Notes: generated from the letters alone by a model not told the origin. 41,823 nucleotides of DNA from Symplocastrum torsivum CPER-KK1 (GCA_019358875.1 JAHHIF010000066.1:1-41823), one strand, 5' to 3'. Positions 1 to 7,856 are shown, counted from the first letter of the stretch. A program made the numbers and translations.

Positions 1-127
1 TTTCCTTCATCTTTATCTGTCTAGACGTTATAAGGCAGTGTACTCTTTGTGCCATTCAGTTGGCGAGGTATACCTTACCCACCCCGATTTGCTTTTTTTG
101 TTTACTTTTCCACGCTCGAAACTAGCC
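1..127. repeat. Terminal direct repeat, left copy (circle junction)
   Basis: These 127 bases are identical to the last 127 bases of the window. An exact overlap of this length at both ends is typical of a circular molecule cut open by a k-mer assembler with k=127. I infer a circular replicon of 41,696 bp. Inside lie two perfect palindromes, GTCTAGAC (19-26) and AGGTATACCT (66-75), and a run of seven T near 91. A terminally redundant linear phage genome is the alternative, but no phage structural gene is present. Confidence 0.93.
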
Positions 128-244
128 CTGTAGATATTTCATGGTAAAAAATCAGTGTTACTTAAACTGATAAAAAGCCATTTACTTCTGTGTTTTACAA
201 GGTAAGCTCCATCCGTTCCATCGCTCGAATAACACTGGACTAGC
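1..244 (-). promoter_or_regulatory. parA upstream region, possible promoter and centromere-like sites
   Basis: In the circle this non-coding stretch (with 41662-41696) separates the UbiB-like gene from parA. On the minus strand a TATAAC box reads at about 29-34, with only a weak -35 candidate. Two palindromes (19-26 and 66-75) and an 11-bp inverted repeat, CAAGGTAAGCT at 198-208 and AGCTTACCTTG at 242-252, lie here; the right arm covers the stop codon of the upstream gene. TACCTTAC-like words recur at 71-78 and 246-251. These could be ParA/ParB binding sites or a terminator. Placement is seen; function is inferred. Confidence 0.35.
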
Positions 245-1495
245 TTACCTTGCCAATGCAGCCATCACAAACGGCACAGCTTCCTGCTGGAAGTTGAGAT
301 CGGGGAACCGCTGCTTGGCTACACCTTCAAAGACCAGCAGGGAGAGGATTGTCAGCGTGAATTGATTGGTACCGTAGATACCATGCTTGTGCTGGATCGC
401 AAATAGCTCTCCGACAAAACCCGCCACCTGAAAATCCCTAGCTCGCAGTCCCCCCACCCGTTTGATCAAACAGGTGATGTCATCATCGAAGGCTCTGACA
501 TTGAGGTTTGAAGGGAGGCATTGAGCAGTTTCACGCACGATGCAGGCCGCGCTGCTGCCATCACGGAAAGCGATGGACAGAAAGAATTTAGCGAAACTGC
601 GACGGGTAGAGTCATCGAGCTGGCACATGAATCCTGCATCCAGAATGACCAATCGACCATCGGGAGCCACTAGGACATTGCCGGGATGCATGTCGCAGTG
701 GATGAATCCTTCCTTGAAGATCATGCTGTAGAGCGATCGCACTCCAACGGTAAGAGCTTGCCTTGCGATGTGTTCTGGCAACGCAGGGTCGCTGAGCTTT
801 CGCAGACCAGGAATGAATTCCATCACAAGAATTTCTGGCGTGCAGAGGTCTTCGTGAAGCATCGGCACGAGAACGTCATTACTATTGGAAAAGAGGGCAT
901 GGAGTCGTTTCAAATTTGACGCTTCACGCGCAAAATCAGTCTGACCGATCAGGATATCACTGGCTTCCTTCAATGCCTCCTTCACAGGAATACTCTGCAT
1001 CGCGGGTAGTCTCGCGATAAATTGTCCGAAGAACTGAATAATTTGGCAATCACTCTCTAATGTCCTCTGTACATTTGGTCGTAGGACTTTTAGCGCGATT
1101 TGGCGGCTATCATCGCAACGACTGCCACGATGTACCTGGGCGATGGTGGCGCTTGCTACCGGAACGAAATCAACGTCTTGGATGTTTTGAGAGAGTGTGT
1201 CTTTGTCTAAAATTCGTTTGGTTGTGCTTGGACTAAGAGCTTTCACTTGATCCTGCAAACAGCTCAATGCCTCGCAAATGTCGAGAGGTAATAGATCTGC
1301 CCTGGTAGCGAGGATTTGTCCCACTTTTGGAAAAGCACCACCCAGTCGTTCACAAATGAGCGGAAGCTCCTTAGCAAAATACGAACGTAAAGTTAGACGT
1401 TTCCAAAAAAGTATGTGGAAACAGAGAGCCAGAACTAATCGAATAACTTCAAATCCAACAATAAGAAAGACATTCAGGAATCTTATTATTACCAT
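245..1495 (-). CDS. UbiB/ABC1 (AarF) family atypical kinase-like protein
   Basis: Belongs to the AarF/UbiB/ABC1 family of atypical kinase-like ATPases, which in characterised members support isoprenoid-quinone and lipid metabolism at membranes. Visible marks, numbered from an upstream in-frame TTG at 1519, are the KxGQ motif (KVGQ, about 65-68), an Ala-rich loop variant ASATIAQVH (122-130), ALKV (142-145), a catalytic loop HCDMHPGN (274-281) and a metal-binding LDAGF (293-297; most relatives have DFG). A hydrophobic N-terminal stretch suggests membrane association. I chose the ATG at 1495 over the TTG because neither has a good ribosome site. It is the last gene of the biosynthetic block, 97 bases after a histidine-rich membrane protein. 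Its role in the pathway is unknown. Confidence 0.82.
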   Translation of the reverse strand: MVIIRFLNVFLIVGFEVIRLVLALCFHILFWKRLTLRSYFAKELPLICERLGGAFPKVGQILATRADLLPLDICEALSCLQDQVKALSPSTTKRILDKDTLSQNIQDVDFVPVASATIAQVHRGSRCDDSRQIALKVLRPNVQRTLESDCQIIQFFGQFIARLPAMQSIPVKEALKEASDILIGQTDFAREASNLKRLHALFSNSNDVLVPMLHEDLCTPEILVMEFIPGLRKLSDPALPEHIARQALTVGVRSLYSMIFKEGFIHCDMHPGNVLVAPDGRLVILDAGFMCQLDDSTRRSFAKFFLSIAFRDGSSAACIVRETAQCLPSNLNVRAFDDDITCLIKRVGGLRARDFQVAGFVGELFAIQHKHGIYGTNQFTLTILSLLVFEGVAKQRFPDLNFQQEAVPFVMAALAR

Positions 1496-1592
1496 GTAGG
1501 AGTAAGCCAGTATGCACAACAGAGCGGTTGAGGAAGAGGAAAGTTTTTGGAGGAGCTACCGTTCATTAGGCATTCAACTAGGCTTTGGGTAA

Positions 1593-2153
1593 TTATTCGG
1601 GTACAGAGTCACCTGGGAAACGATGGTAATACAAGGCAATCAGCATTGGTATGAGTATGATCGCATTGTAGAAGAGATGGAGTTCGAGGCGAGGAATCCA
1701 CAGTTGACCGATGCTGGTGGGAACGGGAGAGCCAAACAGGTTTTCGTGGGTTAACGCTTGTCCCAGCAGCAGGGCATGCTCGAAGTGGTGATAAAACGCG
1801 ATCGCAAATGTAATGTCCCACCAAATACGGGCGCGTCCGACTATGGCGGGGCGTAGAGCAGCTAGACCTAGTAGCATGAAGAGTGCATGCCCGTAATGCA
1901 ACCATTCTGAGCGGACTAACCAGGGGTATATTAATCCCAAGGCACCTAATGCATCTTTACGAGACCAACCCAGAGCATAAACCTGATAGGCCTGAAAGAC
2001 GTGTTCTAGCAGATGAGCCACGATGATGACCGTGAACACTTGCATGGCTGGTTTGTGCCATTGTCCATTGAGCTTGTGGAACACGGACTGAGCCATTAGC
2101 TTTGGACGTTGGATTAACTGAGTGTTGCTGATGGCAGTCTTGATCTGGCTCAT
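1593..2153 (-). CDS. Histidine-rich multi-pass membrane protein, enediyne-cluster associated
   Basis: I do not recognise the family. The 186-residue protein has about four to five hydrophobic segments, and histidines cluster at their ends: an AHLLEH motif, HYGHA, YHHFEHALL and LELHLFY. This pattern resembles membrane di-metal or haem sites such as those of desaturases or hydroxylases, but the canonical spacing of those families is not evident. The start is set at the ATG at 2153 because AGGAG lies 7 bases upstream. An in-frame GTG at 2186, abutting the thioesterase stop codon, lacks such a site. It lies directly behind the enediyne thioesterase gene and is probably co-transcribed. A HIP1 palindrome lies at 1798-1805. 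A redox or transport role in the pathway is inference. Confidence 0.7.
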   Translation of the reverse strand: MSQIKTAISNTQLIQRPKLMAQSVFHKLNGQWHKPAMQVFTVIIVAHLLEHVFQAYQVYALGWSRKDALGALGLIYPWLVRSEWLHYGHALFMLLGLAALRPAIVGRARIWWDITFAIAFYHHFEHALLLGQALTHENLFGSPVPTSIGQLWIPRLELHLFYNAIILIPMLIALYYHRFPGDSVPE

Positions 2154-2186
2154 GGTTATGCTCCTGTTTGTTAATTTATTTGGCAC

Positions 2187-2618
2187 TTATGCCAAAGCAT
2201 AAGGTTGTAATGAATCTCGTAATGATTTTGGAATAGGCGTTGGAACGAGTTTGTCTCCTTCTCGGCGCATACAAGCTACTTCTTGTTCACCTCGGGCGAT
2301 CGGTTCTTTGGGGTTACGAGCAAGACACCAGTATTCAAAGATCATTGTTATTCGGTTTTGCTTTAGCGCCCCTAAACTCATACGGATGATGACTTCATCA
2401 AAGGCAAAAAGCTCTGCGAAGTATTCGCATGACACCCGAACTGTTGCGAGAGCAAGGTCTTGCGACAGTTCGGTCAACACATCAGGTGTGCGATCGCGCA
2501 AGAACATTTCTCGGCAACGCCCTTGCCAGCTCACATAATTTACGTAGTAAACGTTTCCAACCAGATTAGTCTCTTCAAAACTTACGATATGATGATATTC
2601 ATACACATTAGAGTTCAT
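2187..2618 (-). CDS. tebC: Enediyne-type hot-dog thioesterase (TebC/E10, CalE7-like)
   Basis: Hot-dog fold acyl-ACP thioesterase of the CalE7/SgcE10 family, which releases the linear polyene made by the enediyne synthase. The N-terminus carries the family signature (FEETNLVGNVYYVNY, then WQGRCREMF). The family lacks the usual catalytic acid and depends on an Asn and an Arg (Asn19 and Arg37 in CalE7); Asn18 and Arg36 here keep the same spacing. The length of 143 aa is normal. AAGGAAG lies 7 bases before the ATG. Unlike many clusters, it is separated from the synthase gene by about 5.2 kb of other genes on the same strand. A HIP1 site at 2490-2497 shows cyanobacterial residence. This assignment strongly supports the enediyne interpretation. 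Confidence 0.92.
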   Translation of the reverse strand: MNSNVYEYHHIVSFEETNLVGNVYYVNYVSWQGRCREMFLRDRTPDVLTELSQDLALATVRVSCEYFAELFAFDEVIIRMSLGALKQNRITMIFEYWCLARNPKEPIARGEQEVACMRREGDKLVPTPIPKSLRDSLQPYALA

Positions 2619-2678
2619 AAGTAAGCTTCCTTAAGGAATTTGATTAGAACTTTTGTATTGATATAATTCTGTATAAAC

Positions 2679-3134
2679 TCAATTTTGCTCTGTTTGGAGT
2701 CTATGATTATTCGTTTCAGCTAAAACCTTGAGGTTTTGAAGTAATTCTGTCCAACCCTTCTGATGGTGAGCTAGTAAAGTATCACCAAGTTGATTTGGAA
2801 AGTGTTCCAAACCTTTATGCGCTAGTGTTAGCAGGGTATTATTATCACTGGAAACCAATAAGAATGTCACTTGGGTTTCTGCACTCCAGTCTTCATCAGC
2901 CCAGCTAAGGATGAGTTCTTGAGGAGGTTGAATTGCTAAAACCTTTCCTCTAGTTACAACTGTTTGACCTTGCTCGTTTTCCCAAAGCTCCTCCAACCCT
3001 CCTTGAAGATAAGGCTCCAGTTTTACTTTGCTACTCCACCATTGATGAATATTCTTCGATTGGGTTAAACAATCCCAAACATGAGATATTGGAGCAGCAA
3101 TAAGTAGGGACAGATTTATACTCTTTGTATCCAT
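2679..3134 (-). CDS. SRPBCC/AHSA1-domain protein, candidate CalC-like self-resistance factor
   Basis: A 151-residue single-domain protein of the SRPBCC (START-like, AHSA1) superfamily. It has the typical opening (IAAPISHVWDCLT), a WW near residue 32, a glycine-rich strand around 45, the core LILSWADEDW near 74-83, and a C-terminal helix beginning around GWTELLQNL. SRPBCC proteins are soluble and bind hydrophobic ligands. In calicheamicin clusters CalC and its relatives CalU16 and CalU19 have this fold and protect the producer by being cleaved themselves by the activated enediyne. The gene begins one base after the DyP-peroxidase stop codon (TAG-T-ATG), so the two are translationally coupled. 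Either self-resistance or a cyclase/ligand-binding role is possible; I cannot separate these from sequence. Confidence 0.8.
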   Translation of the reverse strand: MDTKSINLSLLIAAPISHVWDCLTQSKNIHQWWSSKVKLEPYLQGGLEELWENEQGQTVVTRGKVLAIQPPQELILSWADEDWSAETQVTFLLVSSDNNTLLTLAHKGLEHFPNQLGDTLLAHHQKGWTELLQNLKVLAETNNHRLQTEQN

Positions 3135-3135
3135 A

Positions 3136-4749
3136 CTAATTACTAGCCAAATATTTCAATGCGCTAATTGAAGGGGCAAAAAAGTAGCCGCCTCCTGTTG
3201 GTATAACCCAATCATTTGGTAAGTCAATTGAGATTTTCTCAATAGTACCATCGCTTTTCTGAACTGGAAGGACAAAGGTTCGAGCGCGATTCTCCCCAGC
3301 GTTGTTGTTTTGGCCAACAATAGGATCATAACCATCGTTGCTATCCCTGAAATTAGGATTGTTCATCCAGGAACGCGTGATGAATTCAAACTGCCGTTCA
3401 AAAGATGTTTGGTATGCCAGAAATAATAAACCTCGTTCACCTGAAGCAGGATATGGTTCACCGAAGGGGATACCTCGGCGCAATAAGCGATGAGTCTGTA
3501 TAGCAGCTTCGGCTCCTTGAGTATCTAAATCGTCACGAGGGTAGGCTTTACGAATGTGAGCAGCATGAGGACAAATTAATCCCAAGACATCTTGTTTAAA
3601 TCCAAAGTTGTTGTTGATGCTCTCATCTTCTGCAATAGCAGCATTGTCCGTTTTAGGCGAAAGAAGAATTGGTGCACCGCTTTGCCACCGACCCATAAGC
3701 TTTGCAGCAATTTCTTCAGATTTGATACCAGAAGATGTAGGGATCTTTTTGGATAACTCTGCCACAACCGAGTGTGTGAAGCTGCGAAAACCTTCTATAT
3801 CCTGACGAAGTCTACGGAAAACTAGGAACGAACCGTTCTTAGCCCAAGATGGACCAGCGTCTGCTATCTGTCCAGGTTTCAATGGATCAATTGGGTCTTG
3901 CTTTGGATAGCCGAAAACAAACTCGCCAGGCCAAAGGAGGTTCTGCCCAGGCTTACCCTGGTTTTGGTTATCAGGGTTTTCGCGCAAAGTAAGAAAATCC
4001 TCGGGATTTTTTGAAAGGCGTCCCCGTATTCCAGGTTGAGAGATGCCATCACGGAAGCCAAAAGGTTCATATCCCGTTAAGGGAGGAGGAGGCGCTTCTC
4101 CCTGCTGCTTAAACATAATTCTCAAGCTACTATTTAAGCCTGCCTCAACCTCAGCTACTTTATCAGCCAACTTGGTTTTTTCATCGCTAGCAATTATAAC
4201 AACAATGTCTGGTATAGAAGTGGGACTACCAATTAACCAGTTATTACAATTACCATCCGAGTTGCCCTCAGTTGGATCTCCTAAAATCGCTGAACGAGTA
4301 TGCATACCTTCACGAAAGGCAGAGTCTGAAAATTGCTCAACACCTTTAACTAACTTTCTCAATCCACTATACGAGAAAGCAATATTGATCCATGTAGACT
4401 GAACTGTTCCAGTATGTGGACCTCTACGCTCACGAATTTTTTGATAAAGTTTTTTAAAAATCAAAACTTCTTCAAGAGTAGCTATTGAAAACTCTATTGA
4501 TTTGATCCAAGATTTAGCATTTTGTGGTTCAAGGATTTTCAAAAAAATAAGCGATTGAAAATTCTTACTAAATCCAGCTAAAACATTACCTTGAATATCA
4601 TTAATATCGAGTACTGGTTCTTGCTCAAAATATACCAGCGAGTCGGATAACGAGTTAGATAAATGCTCTACGTTCAACAAGCTTGGAGTATTTAGAAAAC
4701 CTTGCAAGAAAGCCTTGGTAGATTTACCTAGACGGTAGAAATCATTCAT
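3136..4749 (-). CDS. DyP-type haem peroxidase
   Basis: Dye-decolourising peroxidase family; haem enzyme using hydrogen peroxide to oxidise bulky aromatic substrates. At 537 aa it is in the range of the larger DyPs. Key marks are the distal motif FGFRDGISQPG with Asp234, the proximal haem-ligand motif CPHAAHIRKAYPR with His398, and HRLLRRGIPFGEP containing the expected distal Arg (about 424). No signal peptide or Tat motif is seen, so it is predicted cytoplasmic. The ribosome-binding site before the ATG is weak. It lies in the AT-rich middle of the enediyne cluster, coupled to the SRPBCC gene. DyPs are not part of the standard enediyne gene set; a tailoring role on the polyene or a peroxide-protective role is inference. 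Confidence 0.93.
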   Translation of the reverse strand: MNDFYRLGKSTKAFLQGFLNTPSLLNVEHLSNSLSDSLVYFEQEPVLDINDIQGNVLAGFSKNFQSLIFLKILEPQNAKSWIKSIEFSIATLEEVLIFKKLYQKIRERRGPHTGTVQSTWINIAFSYSGLRKLVKGVEQFSDSAFREGMHTRSAILGDPTEGNSDGNCNNWLIGSPTSIPDIVVIIASDEKTKLADKVAEVEAGLNSSLRIMFKQQGEAPPPPLTGYEPFGFRDGISQPGIRGRLSKNPEDFLTLRENPDNQNQGKPGQNLLWPGEFVFGYPKQDPIDPLKPGQIADAGPSWAKNGSFLVFRRLRQDIEGFRSFTHSVVAELSKKIPTSSGIKSEEIAAKLMGRWQSGAPILLSPKTDNAAIAEDESINNNFGFKQDVLGLICPHAAHIRKAYPRDDLDTQGAEAAIQTHRLLRRGIPFGEPYPASGERGLLFLAYQTSFERQFEFITRSWMNNPNFRDSNDGYDPIVGQNNNAGENRARTFVLPVQKSDGTIEKISIDLPNDWVIPTGGGYFFAPSISALKYLASN

Positions 4750-4834
4750 AATTTTTGTTCATTTTAACTTAAAGTAAAGCTTACTAGCTAAATCTACGAG
4801 GAACAAAGCTCAATCCCTCAATCTGAACTCATTT

Positions 4835-6055
4835 CTACTTCTGTTTCACATCTTTAGGAATAACAGAAATGCTTTCAATAACGTCATATGAACTACGAAA
4901 TCCTCGAATTCCTCCTCGAATTCTTGTCGCATCAATTTCTTGTGTTATGCTTCTCGTTGTAAGATCAATCCTCAGTATTTTATTTTCGTAAGACTCAGCC
5001 ACCCAAAGATAATTACCATCTACATACCCTTGCGAATAGAAACGGGGTAAACCACGAGATGCTGTTATTATTGAGTCAAACTCTCCATTTCTTTTATTCA
5101 TGATTAAAATGGCGCTAGTCTCTAGAGCGGGTAGACTATCTCTGATAAGAATTAGTTCATCAGGGTTTTGAGATTGAAGTATATCAACCAAGGCACCAAC
5201 GCTCTTTCCTTGCCTTTGGACTATAATTGTTTGTTTACCGTTGGGGTCAATACAAACAACATCTCCATCTTGAGATGCCTGATCTGCGTTAGCAACCCAA
5301 ATAAAACCATCATTATCTAGTACTGCTTTAATGGGATCAATGAACAAGCTGCTACTGATAGTACGTTCTCGTACACCAGTAAATCGATTAATAATATAAA
5401 CAAAGCCAGTTCCACCAAAACCATTAAAGTCAGCAACAAGAATACGATTGTTTTCTAAAAACTCCATCCCTAAAGGATCTACAACGTTATCTCCTACAGC
5501 TACATTGACAGAGTCTTCTGCTAGTGGAACAACTCTATCTGTCCGTCGGTAATTTATCCTTACTACACCACCTGAAGTGCCAAATATAGCACGCTGGTAG
5601 GGTTCTTGACCAATTATATTACCTGAATAAGAGCAATAAATGTTTCCCTCTCTATCAGCAATTGCACGCCATAAAAATAAACCTTGTTTCCGCCGAAGAG
5701 AAAAAAGAAATTCAACGTCTCCAGATTCAGGATCAATCTGGTAGCAAGCCTTTCTTGGTTGAAAAGTTACTAGTAAGTTGCCTGGTTTCAGAATTGCTCC
5801 TGGATTGAAATCATCTATCTCTGCATAGATAGTAGGTTCGAGAGAGCTAGTGCCTCCATAACTTCCATAATTACCAGAGGTTGAATTTTGTGCTTCATTT
5901 GAAGTTTGACCTGAATACGTAGAACGTTGCATACTTGTATCTGGTGTAGGTTCAGATGGATTACTGAATTTGACATCTTGATTAGATTCAGAAACTAAAC
6001 CCAACAAAAACTTTCTAAACTGTTGCCCCAAATTAGACCACTGTTCTTGAGACAT
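4835..6055 (-). CDS. NHL/SMP-30-like beta-propeller protein
   Basis: A 406-residue protein. An N-terminal region of about 85 residues rich in Ser, Thr, Gly and Asn (low complexity, probably disordered) precedes repeated blade-like units: GNLLVTFQP, WRAIADREGNIYCSY, DPLGMEFLENNRILVADF, IKAVLDNDGFIWVAN and SQGYVDGNYLWVAES. The pattern resembles NHL or SMP-30/gluconolactonase-like propellers. No catalytic residues can be assigned and no signal peptide is visible. The ATG at 6055 is preferred because AGAGGT lies 7 bases before it; an in-frame TTG at 6076 has no such site. It sits between the DyP gene and a MITE-like element. It could be a scaffold or a ring-opening hydrolase; no function is claimed. 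Confidence 0.72.
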   Translation of the reverse strand: MSQEQWSNLGQQFRKFLLGLVSESNQDVKFSNPSEPTPDTSMQRSTYSGQTSNEAQNSTSGNYGSYGGTSSLEPTIYAEIDDFNPGAILKPGNLLVTFQPRKACYQIDPESGDVEFLFSLRRKQGLFLWRAIADREGNIYCSYSGNIIGQEPYQRAIFGTSGGVVRINYRRTDRVVPLAEDSVNVAVGDNVVDPLGMEFLENNRILVADFNGFGGTGFVYIINRFTGVRERTISSSLFIDPIKAVLDNDGFIWVANADQASQDGDVVCIDPNGKQTIIVQRQGKSVGALVDILQSQNPDELILIRDSLPALETSAILIMNKRNGEFDSIITASRGLPRFYSQGYVDGNYLWVAESYENKILRIDLTTRSITQEIDATRIRGGIRGFRSSYDVIESISVIPKDVKQK

Positions 6056-6124
6056 GATTTTTACCTCTTCTGTCAAAGCATGAAACTTAAGTATGGAATC
6101 AGCTAATCAACATTCTCTGTCAGA

Positions 6125-6255
6125 CGTTGCTGAATGAAGAGATGATTCTAGCGGGGTACACTCCTAGCCAGACTTCTATACTCTTTCAAGCAGGGCATAG
6201 AAGTCTGTTGCGAGAACCTCGCCTACAATGTAATTCATTCCAAAGTTCAGCAACG
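6125..6255. mobile_element. MITE-like element with nested inverted repeats
   Basis: A non-coding 131-bp unit bounded by perfect 10-bp inverted repeats, CGTTGCTGAA at 6125-6134 and TTCAGCAACG at 6246-6255. It encloses a second perfect 11-bp pair, CAGACTTCTAT at 6169-6179 and ATAGAAGTCTG at 6197-6207. Terminal GCGTTGCTGAA-like words are, as I recall, common at ends of cyanobacterial insertion sequences and their non-autonomous derivatives. It lies between two same-strand cluster genes and could act as a transcription terminator or RNA hairpin. No clear target duplication was identified by eye. Confidence 0.6.
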
Positions 6256-6303
6256 CCCAAGATTGATATAAAGTTCTTGTTCCTCAATAATTTATACCTC
6301 TAT

Positions 6304-7512
6304 TTAGCAACGTCCTCTGTAGAAGGGATCAAAAGGATCACCGTCTGCTAAATGATCTAAATCAAAATCGAGCTTTCCATCCACTGTTCCATGGCAAGGC
6401 TCAGTATTTACATCTAAATAGCCGTCACCATCAATATCAGATAACTTACCCTTGAATGTTCCAAAGAGTAAGGTGTTAGTCATGGTTCCAACTATAGGAT
6501 GTGACAAGTTTGAAAGTTGAACCTCGCCAGGGCCTATGTTCATTTTATTTTCAAAAATTCGGTTCAAATCAACATACGCTACACCCATGTAGCGTCCTCT
6601 AACAGATTGGACTATCTTCCTACCCGGAAACTCTTTCAATTCTACTCTTAATGTTCGAGCTCTACGTTCAAGCCTTGCGACAACATCATTAAGGGGAGGA
6701 ACTGATACATCTTCTACCTTTCCTGAAGGATAGAAAGTGTGACAAGCTTCGCATTGGTACTGGTGATCGCAAACGTTTGTTGATATTTCCTGGGTAAAAC
6801 CATAAAACTTATAAATTTCAAGGTGATCTGTCCCATCTGGATGATAACCAGAAATCTTTTTCTCAATAACCAAATCTGTATTAAAGGTTTCCTCGCGAGT
6901 ACATGCCATTACACGACCCATAATTGACTCGAACCATTGTGGTGATAAAGTAGCTTGAACAAAGCCCATAGTAGGAACAAGCACACGAGCATAGCCAGCT
7001 ATCAATAGGGGTAAAGTTTGATCGAAGGGATTGCTTTCATCAATTTTTGCTTTTCTACTATCTGGCTCCCCTTCTCCTGTTCCGGTAATTTCTCTTAGTA
7101 AAAGATGAGCCCAATCTCTAACTTCAGGATGTTCATCTTTCAATGATTCACCAATAACCTCCTTACTTTGAATACCTCCAAACTTCTGAATTGCCCAGAG
7201 CGTACTCCATCGAATTGAAGGATCTGAATCTTGCCTTGCTACTTGTTTTAGTAAAGGTAAAGCACGAACTTTATTGCGATCAGCATACTCCCATACAGCT
7301 CTTTCCCTTTCCATAGAGAGGATGTGTTGAAAGGCAACATCCTTCAATTCATCATCGCTTCGCGTGTCAAATCTATTAATCCCTATTTTGGATGGGCGTG
7401 AAAATTCCAATCGTTCAGATGGATCCATTGACTCAAGTTCAGGATCTAAATCCGCATTAGCTGTCGCGAAAATATTCTCAGCAGTTTCTTGTTTTTTTGA
7501 TTGCAGAAACAT
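6304..7512 (-). CDS. HEAT-repeat protein with CxxCH motif and calcium-loop-like tail
   Basis: A 402-residue protein that I do not recognise as a whole. Residues about 55-145 look like two to three HEAT/Armadillo helical repeats (ALPLLKQVARQDSDPSIRWSTL, then SKEVIGESLKDEHPEVRDWA). The middle holds CEACH (254-258), a CxxCH haem-c-like or zinc motif. The C-terminus has DIDGDGYLD (359-367), which matches an EF-hand/dockerin calcium loop, followed by a Cys-His and Asp-rich tail. No signal peptide is visible, which argues against cytochrome c maturation and makes zinc binding more likely. GGAGG lies 7 bases before the ATG. It opens the AT-rich sub-operon after the 344-bp gap behind pksE. Function is unknown. 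Confidence 0.7.
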   Translation of the reverse strand: MFLQSKKQETAENIFATANADLDPELESMDPSERLEFSRPSKIGINRFDTRSDDELKDVAFQHILSMERERAVWEYADRNKVRALPLLKQVARQDSDPSIRWSTLWAIQKFGGIQSKEVIGESLKDEHPEVRDWAHLLLREITGTGEGEPDSRKAKIDESNPFDQTLPLLIAGYARVLVPTMGFVQATLSPQWFESIMGRVMACTREETFNTDLVIEKKISGYHPDGTDHLEIYKFYGFTQEISTNVCDHQYQCEACHTFYPSGKVEDVSVPPLNDVVARLERRARTLRVELKEFPGRKIVQSVRGRYMGVAYVDLNRIFENKMNIGPGEVQLSNLSHPIVGTMTNTLLFGTFKGKLSDIDGDGYLDVNTEPCHGTVDGKLDFDLDHLADGDPFDPFYRGRC

Positions 7513-7856
7513 AGAAATCCTCCACCTTTGGAATTATCTTGGACTTATTACTTTTTAGCTTGTTTCATTTTAAGCCAATTAACTACTATTGGATATCGGT
7601 AAACCTAAAAAAATAAAAATTTTATTTGTATATTTTTGTGTAATTTTATTTATTTGATGTATTACCCAAAAAATTTCTAGCATAGCCGAATGTAACCACT
7701 AGGTTTTGCATCAATCTCAGTGTATTGAGTAAATTATGTATCCCATTATTCGCATGTAGTCAGAGTTTAGTAGACCAGTTTTTGGGAAACATTAATATAC
7801 ATAGTGTGTTCCATGTTAGGTAAAGTGTTTTTGCTATTCACTTTCCTCTCCTTTTC
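7513..7856. other. AT-rich intergenic region between pksE and the HEAT-repeat gene
   Basis: This 344-bp gap is far richer in A and T than pksE, with long A/T runs around 7600-7660. It follows the pksE stop codon on the minus strand and leads into a gene with a strong ribosome site, so it probably holds a separate promoter for the HEAT-propeller-DyP-SRPBCC genes. No convincing -35/-10 pair, terminator hairpin or small gene was found by eye. Confidence 0.4.

Noticed and set aside
1..127. Direct terminal repeat as phage genome ends
   Set aside because: No capsid, terminase, portal or tail genes are present, while plasmid replication and partition genes are; an assembly overlap of a circle is simpler.
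4043..4402. 119-aa plus-strand frame inside the DyP gene
   Set aside because: Antisense to a confidently assigned peroxidase and shows no domain.
6304..7512. Cytochrome c function for the CxxCH motif
   Set aside because: No signal peptide for export to the compartment where haem is attached, and only one motif; zinc binding or chance is as likely.
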